A DNA stretch of 17,262 nt, taken from assembly GCA_964403185.1 (NCBI GenBank), contig CAYOFK010000049.1, forward strand, positions 1-17,262. Reading direction: 5' to 3'. The notes under the pieces are model-generated. The model had not been told where the DNA came from. It saw nothing but the letters and a program-made list of their open reading frames with translations, and ran no database searches. This document shows positions 5,219-11,923 of the stretch, piece by piece. The position numbers were made by a program, and so were the translations under genes. The stretch's first letter is position 1. Every line of letters begins with the position of its first letter. The stretch is from CAYOFK01 sp964403185. GTDB lineage: Bacteria > Bacteroidota > Bacteroidia > Bacteroidales > VadinHA17.

Positions 5219-7159
5219 ATGGGAAGATCTTTAAATATAAAAATCTCTGTTTGGTTCCTGTTATACATTACAGGAATCGGATATGCATCTGCATCAACAG
5301 TCCCACCAGACTCCGCTATCAGGGATACGGTCAGGCTCAGGCCGGGGGAGTTTATTATATTCAGGGATTCATCCTTGTATGCAACCTCTGACACCTTATT
5401 GATCCTGCCGGCTGGCTCCAAATATGTTACAACGGAAAGTCAGGACCAGGACTCTCAGGCAATGTTTGATTCGCTTTCAAAATGGGCAAGCAAAAAACCC
5501 TGGCTGAATAACCTGCTCAGCCTCTTTGTGGTTCCCCAAAGGAAAGATGCCTCAGAACTTAATGATGATAAAATTGGCAGTGAAAACACATTCCTGTCGT
5601 ACAAAGGTAAGAGGGTCAGGAACATCAGAACATCCAAGATAGATGCCATTGGCCCCAGCGTAAATGACACCATCCATAAAGTCCTTACCGGTATTGAAAA
5701 CTTCATAAATGCCACCCATGTTATTACCCGGGACCGCGTCATTATTAACAACATGCTTATCAAACCCGGTGACCTGATCAACCCCCTGGTCCTTGCAGAT
5801 AATGAGCGGATCATCAGGGCTTTGCCATATATTGAAGATGTACGGATCATTCCCATACCCGTTTCTGAGGATGAAATTGACCTCCTGGTGGTCACTAAAG
5901 ATGTATATTCATTAGGATTTGGATTTGATGGCGGCGGCCGGATCTCAGCCGGCAGGGTGGCGGCATATGAAAGAAACTTTCTGGGTTGGGGGCACAATCT
6001 TGAAGCCAGTATTTATTATGATCTCGAACAAAGTCCTTCCTGGGGCTATGGCGCCTCATACATCCTTGAAAATATACGAGGGACCTTTATCCGGGCCGGA
6101 GTGCGCTATCTCAATACTTTTAATAATGAATCATCCGGAATATTTCTTGACCGCAGGTTTGTAACGCCCGATATAAAATATTCATACGGGGCTGTAAACA
6201 ATATCATTTATAAACAGGATACAACCATTTCCTATAATCCTTTAAGGTATTACTACCAGGATTACTGGCTGAGCAGGTCCATAAAACTGGCAGGGAAAAA
6301 CAGAAACCGGCTTATTTTCTCCGGCCGGTTTGTAAACAACCATGTGTTTGAACGGCCGGATATATCTGAAAATGAGTACCACCACCTGCAGAAATATGAA
6401 TTATACCTGGGCAGTATTGCATTTTCACGTGAGAATTTTTATAAACTGCACCAGATCTACAACTTCGGAAAAACTGAAGACATTCCATACGGGACACTCT
6501 GGGAGCTTACATACGGTTTTGAGAACAATGAATTTTTCAACAGCCATTATGCCGGCTTACAGGTATCATTTGGTGAGATCCTGCCAAAATTCGGATACGT
6601 TTATTTCAACATTGGCGCCGGGGGTTTTTTCAACAGGGAGATTTTTAACAGGGGCATCATTCAGATCCGGTCCAATTATTTCAGTCCGCTGATACCAATG
6701 AACCGGTTTCAAATGCGCCAGTTTGTTTTCTTTGATTATACGAACGGGATCAGCCGGTTTGCTGATGAAAAAATATATATTGGTGATGGAGACCTGATCA
6801 GGGGTCTGAGAAGTGACAGTCTGGTTGGAACTCAAAGGTTTAATATAAAGCTTGAAAGTGTGGTGTTTTCGCCTTTTTATCTGGCAGGTTTCAGGTTCGT
6901 CTTTTACGGATTTGCCGATATTGGATTTATCAGCGCCTCTTCCGATCCTATTTTTGCGCGGGAAATGTACTCGGGAATCGGGATTGGAGTGAGAATTCGT
7001 AATGAGAATCTCTCATTCAGAACCATTCAGATCCGGCTGGGATTCTATCCCATCTTACCTCCGGATGTAAATCCCGGGTGGATAAATATTTCAGGTGAAA
7101 AATACTTCCGGCCCAGAAGATTTATCTTTGACAAACCCGATCTGATTGATTTCAAATAG
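5219..7159 (+). CDS. Omp85/BamA-TamA-like outer-membrane protein with POTRA domain
   Basis: A 646-residue envelope protein. An N-terminal signal peptide (about 1-26, ending ASA) is followed by a region of about 100 residues without clear identity and then a POTRA-type domain: residues 172-228 contain KPGDLINPLVLADNERIIR and LPYIEDVRIIPI, then DEIDLLVVTKDV, the typical pattern before an Omp85 barrel. From about 230 to 646 alternating aromatic/polar strands indicate a 16-strand-type beta-barrel. GDLIRGL (524-530) fits the conserved RGF/RGY loop motif of the superfamily. The family inserts or exports proteins across the outer membrane; the substrate is unknown. It seems too short and has too few POTRA repeats to be the main BamA, so a TamA-like or lineage-specific accessory role is inferred. 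The in-frame ATG at 5219 immediately precedes the signal peptide. The stop codon TAG lies inside a probable repeat remnant (7157-7176). Confidence 0.85.
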   Translation: MGRSLNIKISVWFLLYITGIGYASASTVPPDSAIRDTVRLRPGEFIIFRDSSLYATSDTLLILPAGSKYVTTESQDQDSQAMFDSLSKWASKKPWLNNLLSLFVVPQRKDASELNDDKIGSENTFLSYKGKRVRNIRTSKIDAIGPSVNDTIHKVLTGIENFINATHVITRDRVIINNMLIKPGDLINPLVLADNERIIRALPYIEDVRIIPIPVSEDEIDLLVVTKDVYSLGFGFDGGGRISAGRVAAYERNFLGWGHNLEASIYYDLEQSPSWGYGASYILENIRGTFIRAGVRYLNTFNNESSGIFLDRRFVTPDIKYSYGAVNNIIYKQDTTISYNPLRYYYQDYWLSRSIKLAGKNRNRLIFSGRFVNNHVFERPDISENEYHHLQKYELYLGSIAFSRENFYKLHQIYNFGKTEDIPYGTLWELTYGFENNEFFNSHYAGLQVSFGEILPKFGYVYFNIGAGGFFNREIFNRGIIQIRSNYFSPLIPMNRFQMRQFVFFDYTNGISRFADEKIYIGDGDLIRGLRSDSLVGTQRFNIKLESVVFSPFYLAGFRFVFYGFADIGFISASSDPIFAREMYSGIGIGVRIRNENLSFRTIQIRLGFYPILPPDVNPGWINISGEKYFRPRRFIFDKPDLIDFK

Positions 7160-7176
7160 CGCTTTGGAATGTGCTT
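7157..7176 (+). repeat. Probable degenerate 29-nt element
   Basis: TAGCGCTTTGGAA (7157-7169) matches the centre of the 29-nt hairpin over 13 nt, and GCTT follows after a short altered stretch. The remnant includes the stop codon of the Omp85-like gene and the -33 box of the peroxiredoxin promoter. A small stem TTGGAA/TTCCAA (7164-7180) is also possible. Confidence 0.45.
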
Positions 7177-7193
7177 CCAATTTTATATTTTTG
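7163..7193 (+). promoter_or_regulatory. Promoter of the peroxiredoxin gene
   Basis: TTTG (7163-7166), a 19-nt spacer and TATTTTTG (7186-7193) match the Bacteroidota promoter consensus TTTG-N19-TAnnTTTG at every fixed position. The ATG lies 33 nt past the -7 box. This is the best promoter in the window. Confidence 0.75.
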
Positions 7194-7226
7194 CACGCAT
7201 AAAATCAAATTAAAAAAATAATCATT

Positions 7227-7859
7227 ATGGCAGTATTAGTTGGGAAGAAAGCTCCTGCTTTCAAGGCTCCTGCAGTAGTTAAGGGAGGCGTAACCGTTGA
7301 AGATTTTTCACTGGAACAGTTTATAGGAAAAAAATATGTGATCTTTTATTTCTATCCTGCAGATTTCACCTTCGTATGTCCAACAGAGATCATTGCATTT
7401 CAGGACAAAATGGACGAGTTTGATAAACGAAATGTGGCTGTTGTTGGTTGCTCGGTTGATTCTGAATTCAGCCACTGGAAGTGGCTTCAGACAGAATTGA
7501 AGGATGGCGGTATTAAGGGTGTTAACTATCCCCTGGTTGCAGACCAGGCAAAAACCATTGCTGAAAATTATGATGTTCTTGCCGGTGAATACGATCAGGA
7601 TGATAATGGTGAGATCATATTCGAAGGCCAGCCAAGAGCTTACAGGGGATTGTTCCTGATTGACAAGGAAGGCATTGTAAGGCACCAGGTTGTGAATGAT
7701 ATGCCCCTGGGCCGAAGTGTGGATGAAGCTCTCAGAATGGTGGATGCACTCCTGTTCTTCGAAGAAAACGGAGAAGTCTGCCCGGCAGACTGGCACCCCG
7801 GAGAGAAAGCACTGAAAGCCACACAAGACGGCATAGCGGAATATCTGGGTAAAAGATAA
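7227..7859 (+). CDS. Peroxiredoxin, typical 2-Cys (AhpC/Prx1 type)
   Basis: A 210-residue cytoplasmic thiol peroxidase that reduces hydrogen peroxide and organic hydroperoxides. The peroxidatic cysteine is Cys51 in DFTFVCPTE, and the resolving cysteine is Cys185 in GEVCPADW, both in their family contexts, so the enzyme should work as a typical 2-Cys homodimer. An additional Cys75 sits in VVGCSVDSEF. Other family signatures are YPADFTF, HWKW and NYPLVADQ. Length is normal. The start is the only one giving the expected N-terminus (MAVLVGKKAP). It has its own well-matched promoter. No ahpF-like reductase is adjacent, so the electron donor (thioredoxin or an AhpF elsewhere) is unknown. The name ahpC would be reasonable, but the subgroup (AhpC versus Prx1) is not settled. 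Confidence 0.95.
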   Translation: MAVLVGKKAPAFKAPAVVKGGVTVEDFSLEQFIGKKYVIFYFYPADFTFVCPTEIIAFQDKMDEFDKRNVAVVGCSVDSEFSHWKWLQTELKDGGIKGVNYPLVADQAKTIAENYDVLAGEYDQDDNGEIIFEGQPRAYRGLFLIDKEGIVRHQVVNDMPLGRSVDEALRMVDALLFFEENGEVCPADWHPGEKALKATQDGIAEYLGKR

Positions 7860-7896
7860 AGTGTTCCTGAGGAAAAGATGATGCAAAGGGACGGTA

Positions 7897-7929
7897 AATT
7901 GGTGTCCACCTCCCAGGTGGGCTCCAATT
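7897..7929 (+). repeat. 33-nt hairpin element, copy 2
   Basis: The arms AATTGGTGTCCACCT (7897-7911) and AGGTGGGCTCCAATT (7915-7929) flank the loop CCC. They pair at 13 of 15 positions, with one G-U and one U-U in RNA. It is identical to 549-581 at 28 of 33 positions. The right half with its flank (7916-7934) also matches the segment at 803-821 in the 172-bp unit, 16 of 19. Confidence 0.7.
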
Positions 7930-7998
7930 GAGGGAAGAGATCTTTGAAGAAAGATGGTGATTTTGTTAGCCTTAACAACCATCAAATCTTAATTTTCC

Positions 7999-8006
7999 TA
8001 ATTTTA
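7999..8006 (+). promoter_or_regulatory. Possible -7 box of tilS
   Basis: TAATTTTA lies 23 nt before the tilS ATG; an overlapping-type alternative TAATTTTC is at 7990-7997. The nearest TTTG (7962-7965) is too far for normal spacing, so this call is tentative. Confidence 0.35.
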
Positions 8007-8029
8007 CAAAAGCAATGTAATCCGCTGTA

Positions 8030-9358
8030 ATGCTTGAAGCATTTAAAAAGCATGTTTCAGACCTGGAGTTGTTTACTGAAAAAGACTCCATCCTGCTCGC
8101 CGTGAGTGGAGGCGTGGATTCCATGGTAATGACCTCTCTTTTTCTTAAGGCAGGTTATAAGATCGCTATGGCCCACTGCAATTTCAAACTCCGTGGCAAA
8201 GAGGCCACCCTGGATGAAAAGTTCGTAAAAGAATTTGCCCGGTCTGAAAACCTGCGGTTCTTTTCAAAATCTTTCCTGACGAAAATCCATGCCCGGGAAC
8301 ATGGAATCTCCATACAGATGGCCGCGAGGGATCTGAGGTATGCATGGCTTGAGGAGACCCGTATCAAACACGGATATACCTACATCGCCACCGGACATCA
8401 CTCAGGTGATGCCGTTGAAACCTTTCTGATAAACCTGGTGAGGGGAACAGGGATCAAGGGGTTAACAGGCATTCCGCCAAAAAGAGATCACATCATCAGG
8501 CCATTGTTGTTTGCTGACAGGGAACAAATACAAGACTATTGCAGGGAGAACCAGATCGGCTACAGGGAAGACCTGAGTAACAGAGACCTGAAATACAAGC
8601 GGAACCGGATCAGGCACCAGATCCTTCCCGGACTTGAAAAACTGAATCCTGCCTTCCGAAAAAACCTGAAAGAAACCATGCAGCGACTGGATTGGATTCA
8701 ACAACTGAATCAGGCAACCATACAAGCATTCCGGGAAACGTACGTAACGGTCGAATCAAAGCAAATCAGTATTGATCTGAAGGGTTTGTCTGAGGAAAAT
8801 TTTAAGCAGGCGGTTTTGTATGAACTCCTGGCGCCCTTTCAGGTACCCTCGACTATGGTCGCAGATATTTTAAATCCATCCGTCAAAAAATCAGGGCGTC
8901 TTTTCTTTACACCTTCCCACCGCCTTGTGGTGGACCGCGGCAGGTTGCTCGTCACATCATACCCGAAAGGAGAGGGCCCCGAAGTGTTGATCCCGTCGGG
9001 ATCATACAATATCACCTCCCCCCTGCCAATAAGATTTTCAACCATGCAAAAAGATCCCGGATATACTCTCCTCCAGGATCCGGACAATGCCTGTATTGAT
9101 CTGGATCTCTTAAGGTTTCCCCTTATACTCCGTCGCTGGAAGCATGGCGACCGGTTTTTCCCTTTGGGCATGGATCAATCAAAAAAGTTGAGTGATTTTT
9201 TTACCGATCTTAAACTGTCTCTTTTTGACAAAGAATCCGTATGGATCCTTGTTTCAGGTAAGGATATTATCTGGATCATTGGATACCGCATTGACCACCG
9301 GTACCGGATAACTAATAAAACAAGCAGGATCCTGCATATTCAAGCAGGAATATTGTAA
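8030..9358 (+). CDS. tilS: tRNA(Ile)-lysidine synthase
   Basis: Uses ATP and lysine to convert C34 of the CAU anticodon of a minor tRNA-Ile to lysidine, so that it reads AUA as isoleucine; the enzyme is essential in most bacteria. The PP-loop ATP-pyrophosphatase motif SGGVDS is at residues 26-31. The catalytic domain follows with MAHCNFKLRG, AARDLRYAWLEE and ATGHHSGDAVETFLINLVRGTG (about 120-141), then RPLL and the NRIRHQILP segment (192-200). The C-terminal TilS domain (about 364-442) has RRWKHGDRFFPLGM and KKLSDFF. The 442-residue length is that of the two-domain family members. It follows the peroxiredoxin by 170 nt, which contain a repeat hairpin, so it probably has its own promoter. No intrinsic terminator was found immediately downstream. 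Confidence 0.96.
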   Translation: MLEAFKKHVSDLELFTEKDSILLAVSGGVDSMVMTSLFLKAGYKIAMAHCNFKLRGKEATLDEKFVKEFARSENLRFFSKSFLTKIHAREHGISIQMAARDLRYAWLEETRIKHGYTYIATGHHSGDAVETFLINLVRGTGIKGLTGIPPKRDHIIRPLLFADREQIQDYCRENQIGYREDLSNRDLKYKRNRIRHQILPGLEKLNPAFRKNLKETMQRLDWIQQLNQATIQAFRETYVTVESKQISIDLKGLSEENFKQAVLYELLAPFQVPSTMVADILNPSVKKSGRLFFTPSHRLVVDRGRLLVTSYPKGEGPEVLIPSGSYNITSPLPIRFSTMQKDPGYTLLQDPDNACIDLDLLRFPLILRRWKHGDRFFPLGMDQSKKLSDFFTDLKLSLFDKESVWILVSGKDIIWIIGYRIDHRYRITNKTSRILHIQAGIL

Positions 9359-9386
9359 AACACACCCCTAAATCCCCTCTCAACCT

Positions 9387-9402
9387 TGCCTGCTGGCAGG
9401 CA
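9387..9402. repeat. Hairpin TGCCTGC/GCAGGCA
   Basis: Perfect 7-nt arms separated by 2 nt, so a 6-bp stem with a 4-nt loop is likely. Similar CCTGCCGGCAGG palindromes are frequent between genes in Bacteroidota, from general knowledge. No T-tract follows on the plus strand. Confidence 0.55.
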
Positions 9403-9451
9403 TGGCTTTCCGACGGATGTCTGAAATACCGGGCTGACGGCGGATAGCCGG

Positions 9452-9531
9452 CAGACCGAACCTCCGCGCAGGGACCAGCTTGCCAGGGTTCCAGCCGCTT
9501 AGCGCTTCTAAAGCGCTTAGCGGCTCTCCAA
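9452..9531 (+). repeat. Unexpanded copy of the 172-bp array unit
   Basis: It shares ACCGAAC, GCTTGCCAGGG and CAGCCG with the array unit, then the 29-nt hairpin, then CTCTCCAA (9524-9531), comparable to CTTTCCAA at 1152-1159. Compared with the array it lacks exactly the five extra 8-mers before the hairpin and the 12-mers after it. Confidence 0.65.
9495..9523 (+). repeat. 29-nt hairpin element, copy near tilS
   Basis: The arms CCGCTTAGCGCTT and AAGCGCTTAGCGG are identical to those of the array copies; the loop is CTA instead of TGG. The characteristic single mismatch is kept. Confidence 0.85.
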
Positions 9532-9624
9532 GGATGTGTTCACACGCATGCCGGTCCGTATGTGAATCTGTGCGGTGCTCTAACACGCCTCACGGACCTG
9601 TTTGGCTAAGCTGGATGACATGTA

Positions 9625-9646
9625 GGACGAACGTCCACGTTCGTTC
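9625..9646. repeat. Hairpin around ACGAACGT/ACGTTCGT
   Basis: Eight paired bases, ACGAACGT (9627-9634) and ACGTTCGT (9637-9644), extended by a G-T and a G-C pair, with centre CC. The wording resembles GAACGT-type palindromes scattered in many genomes of this group; its function is unknown. Confidence 0.55.
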
Positions 9647-9647
9647 A

Positions 9648-9664
9648 CCGATCTGCAGGATCGG
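9648..9664 (+). terminator. Possible weak intrinsic terminator
   Basis: CCGATC and GATCGG form a 6-bp stem around a 5-nt loop, followed by GCTTTTCTT. The interrupted T-tract and the 290-nt distance from the tilS stop make this a weak call. Confidence 0.3.
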
Positions 9665-9839
9665 GCTTTTCTTGCAGGAAGGATCAATCATTGTGGCCAT
9701 CGGCCGCCATAATCATACTTATTTGTCGGACGCCCCCAAGTCGTCCGGCGATTACAGGCTAAGGTGAAGGGAAAGGCTGAGGGAAATTTAATGTAGATCT
9801 GTTTTTTAAATCGACAGAGGGCTACAGTACTGACCCTAT

Positions 9840-11042
9840 CTATATTTTAACAAACTCCACCCGGCGGTTATTGGCCATATCCTCGGGTGAAGCGTTATCA
9901 GAAATGGGGTTGGATTCTCCCCAGCCTTTTGCACTGAGACGGTCCTGAGAGATGCCCATATTCACAAGTGTGTTCATAACTGATTGCGCCCGTTGCTCTG
10001 AAAGTTTCAAATTAAAGGCATCATCTCCCTGGCTGTCGGTATGGCCTTCAACACTGAATTTCAGATCAGGATATTTTTGCATAAGTTCATAGATCTCATT
10101 GATCACACCCATAGATTCCGGTTTCAATGTAGCCTTTCCCAAATCAAACCGGATCCCATTGGCAATGATCTTTCCATCTTGCATCATCCGGTCGTAGTAC
10201 TTTACACCACCTTTGGCAATCCTTACATTCTTCACATAAAAAAGATTGTTGTTATTGGCATGATAGGTATAAAGAGTCAGGCCTTTAGGATCGAAATCAA
10301 TCCGTGGGATATTGATAAGCCGTGTATCATCCATATAAACTTTAAGCTTTCCATTTGTGTAGGCAATGGAGACATGCATCCACCTGTTTTTTGCGATATC
10401 AGGATCGGGATAGTTGCTTTGTGACCGGCCAAATATCATTTCATTATGATAGATCCGGACATTGGTGAAGCCTGTCGGGCTCTCTGATTTCTGGTTTTTC
10501 CTGTCATACAAAATGGCCTCAAACGCTCCGGATCCGGGATAGTACAAATCGAATTCTATGGTAAACACCTCCGGTAAATAATCCCCTTGCGGATCTTTAA
10601 AATATGGGATGATGGAGGGCTGCCCCGATCTGAACATCATGACATTTTCTCCACCGAATTCGGCCACCTCAACATTGCCCCGATATAAATCCCAGCGGGA
10701 TGGAAACTCGCCATTTTCTTCGTTCATCAGATCGTCTTCAAAAATAATCTGGTCGCCGGGCACAAAATCAAACTTGCTCCATTTGAGGACTGCTTCATCT
10801 TTTTCTTCAGCAGCCGCTACCGCTGGTTTCTCATTCACCTCCTCCTGTTTCTGAGGCTGTGTTTGTTCAGGCGTATTAACCGGTTTGGCTTTCTTTTTCT
10901 TCTTTTTTCCGCCAAGTAATCTTCCAAGGCCTTCACTTATTTTTTTCTCAGTCGCTTTTTTAATTTCCTCTTCCTGACTGTATGTCTGGAGAGAAAGGGT
11001 TAACGCGAGCAAAATACACAATGGGGCAAGTAAACGTTTCAT
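9840..11042 (-). CDS. OmpA-domain envelope protein with lectin-like middle region
   Basis: A 400-residue exported protein. It has a signal peptide (about 1-22, ending TYS before Gln), then a charged linker with a run of six Lys (46-51) and a Gln/Glu/Pro-rich segment to about residue 85. The middle part (about 95-280) has beta-sandwich wording such as FTIEFDLYYPG, WMHVSIAYTNGKLKVYMDD and FYVKNVRIAKGG, resembling LamG/concanavalin-like domains, which often bind glycans. The C-terminal OmpA-like domain (about 290-400) has IRFDLGKATLKPES, VEGHTDSQG and LSEQRAQSV, and ends NRRVEFVKI; this fold anchors proteins to peptidoglycan. The protein therefore probably links the cell wall to the periplasm or outer membrane; the ligand of the middle region is unknown. 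It lies 78 nt behind tyrA and has a putative promoter of its own, so it is probably not a functional part of the aromatic operon. Confidence 0.88.
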   Translation of the reverse strand: MKRLLAPLCILLALTLSLQTYSQEEEIKKATEKKISEGLGRLLGGKKKKKKAKPVNTPEQTQPQKQEEVNEKPAVAAAEEKDEAVLKWSKFDFVPGDQIIFEDDLMNEENGEFPSRWDLYRGNVEVAEFGGENVMMFRSGQPSIIPYFKDPQGDYLPEVFTIEFDLYYPGSGAFEAILYDRKNQKSESPTGFTNVRIYHNEMIFGRSQSNYPDPDIAKNRWMHVSIAYTNGKLKVYMDDTRLINIPRIDFDPKGLTLYTYHANNNNLFYVKNVRIAKGGVKYYDRMMQDGKIIANGIRFDLGKATLKPESMGVINEIYELMQKYPDLKFSVEGHTDSQGDDAFNLKLSEQRAQSVMNTLVNMGISQDRLSAKGWGESNPISDNASPEDMANNRRVEFVKI

Positions 11043-11066
11043 ACTTCATAAATTTAGATTGATCCA

Positions 11067-11097
11067 TAAAATTATAAAAAACAGCTTGAAAAAACAA
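11067..11097 (-). promoter_or_regulatory. Putative promoter of the OmpA-domain gene
   Basis: On the minus strand TTG (11097-11095) is followed after 20 nt by TAATTTTA (11074-11067), 24 nt before the ATG at 11042. One base of the -7 consensus TAnnTTTG is off, and the -33 box has three of four bases (ATTG). Confidence 0.45.
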
Positions 11098-11120
11098 TCC
11101 TGCTGATCCTGTATTGAAAT

Positions 11121-11900
11121 TCAGGCCAATCCGATATTTTTCCGTATTTCAGAAAAAAAATCATGGACGCCCCGGGAATTCTTTGACCGGATCATTTTAA
11201 TTAATACATCCAGTTTTTCATGGATATTTTCTATCTGTTCCAGTGTGAAGGGATTAAAGAGGATCTCTGAAAGAAGGAAGTCATCCTCAGAAAGCAACCC
11301 GCGGGAGATCTCAAGGTGTTTTTTAAAAGTAGTACCCGGAACTTCCAGTTCTTTCATACAGGAAGCAAAAATGAGTGAAGATGAAAATGGAATGGAAAGC
11401 GAATAGGCAATGGTTTCGTCATGTTGCCTGAAGGAGTATTCAAATATCCTGATGTTATGGAATGCAAAAAAATTCTGGAAAAATTCCTTGCCTTCTTTAT
11501 CCGACTCTGAAATAATAATGGCATTCTCATTGCTCAGGTCTTTCACATTCCCGAAAGTAGGTCCGAACATGGGGTGGGTTGAGACAAATCTCCGGCCCGA
11601 CCCTGCATAGAATTCCATGAGGCCGTTCTTAACGGATGCGATATCTGCTATGATACAGTCATCCGGTATAAAGGGCAATACCTCCTTAAAGACCTTTGTG
11701 GTATGCTGCAGGTCAACGGCATTTATAAGTAATCCGGGGTTGAATTCCCTGAAAGCCTCATAACTCAGGAACCGGTGCGAGTTAAAAAAGTATTTTAGCT
11801 TTTCTTTAACCGGATCATAAATTCCAACCTCATGGTTGAGGCACAGGGATTCGGCGAACCAGGCTCCCATTTTTCCCGCGCCCAGAATTAAAATTTTCAT
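11121..11900 (-). CDS. tyrA: Prephenate dehydrogenase (TyrA family)
   Basis: Oxidatively decarboxylates prephenate to 4-hydroxyphenylpyruvate, the tyrosine branch, with NAD(P). The N-terminal Rossmann motif is ILGAGKMGAWFA (5-16), with Asp29 at the end of the second strand (IYDP), which favours NAD. The family signature STHPMFGPTFG (107-117) contains the catalytic-type histidine, His109. The all-helical C-terminal dimerisation part follows, including ETIAYSLSIPFSSSLIFAS. At 259 residues it is a stand-alone enzyme without an ACT regulatory domain or fused mutase; the mutase is supplied by the DAHP synthase fusion in the same operon. It starts 23 nt after aroC, with a weak AAAGAAG ribosome site. 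Whether it prefers prephenate or arogenate cannot be read from the sequence. It is the last gene of the aromatic cluster. Confidence 0.9.
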   Translation of the reverse strand: MKILILGAGKMGAWFAESLCLNHEVGIYDPVKEKLKYFFNSHRFLSYEAFREFNPGLLINAVDLQHTTKVFKEVLPFIPDDCIIADIASVKNGLMEFYAGSGRRFVSTHPMFGPTFGNVKDLSNENAIIISESDKEGKEFFQNFFAFHNIRIFEYSFRQHDETIAYSLSIPFSSSLIFASCMKELEVPGTTFKKHLEISRGLLSEDDFLLSEILFNPFTLEQIENIHEKLDVLIKMIRSKNSRGVHDFFSEIRKNIGLA

Positions 11901-11923
11901 TCTTCTTTATCAGATAATTACTA

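Larger units (their letters stand above)
9359..9839. other. Intergenic region between convergent genes, with repeats
   Basis: tilS and the OmpA-domain gene converge on this 481-bp stretch. It holds the hairpin TGCCTGC/GCAGGCA (9387-9402), a diverged, short copy of the array unit (about 9452-9531) with a 29-nt hairpin, a long-range 7-bp inverted repeat GGTCCGT (9553-9559) / ACGGACC (9592-9598), and two hairpins at 9625-9664. No reading frame here is convincing. I saw nothing in 9665-9839. Confidence 0.75.

Noticed and set aside
7864..7874. TTCC/GGAA stem just after the peroxiredoxin gene as a terminator
   Set aside because: Only four base pairs and no T-tract follows.
551..9586. The peptide LSALEALSG shared by frames at 551-835, 1033-1326 and 9380-9586 (minus)
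   Set aside because: It is the translation of the 29-nt hairpin, which reads similarly on both strands; it does not indicate a conserved protein.
9541..9600. Possible group II intron remnant near GGTCCGTATGT
   Set aside because: Only a short resemblance and a 7-bp inverted repeat; no domain V motif or reverse-transcriptase fragment is visible.
9480..9767. 95-residue plus-strand frame downstream of tilS
   Set aside because: It runs through the hairpin repeats, has unusual composition and no ribosome site or family resemblance.
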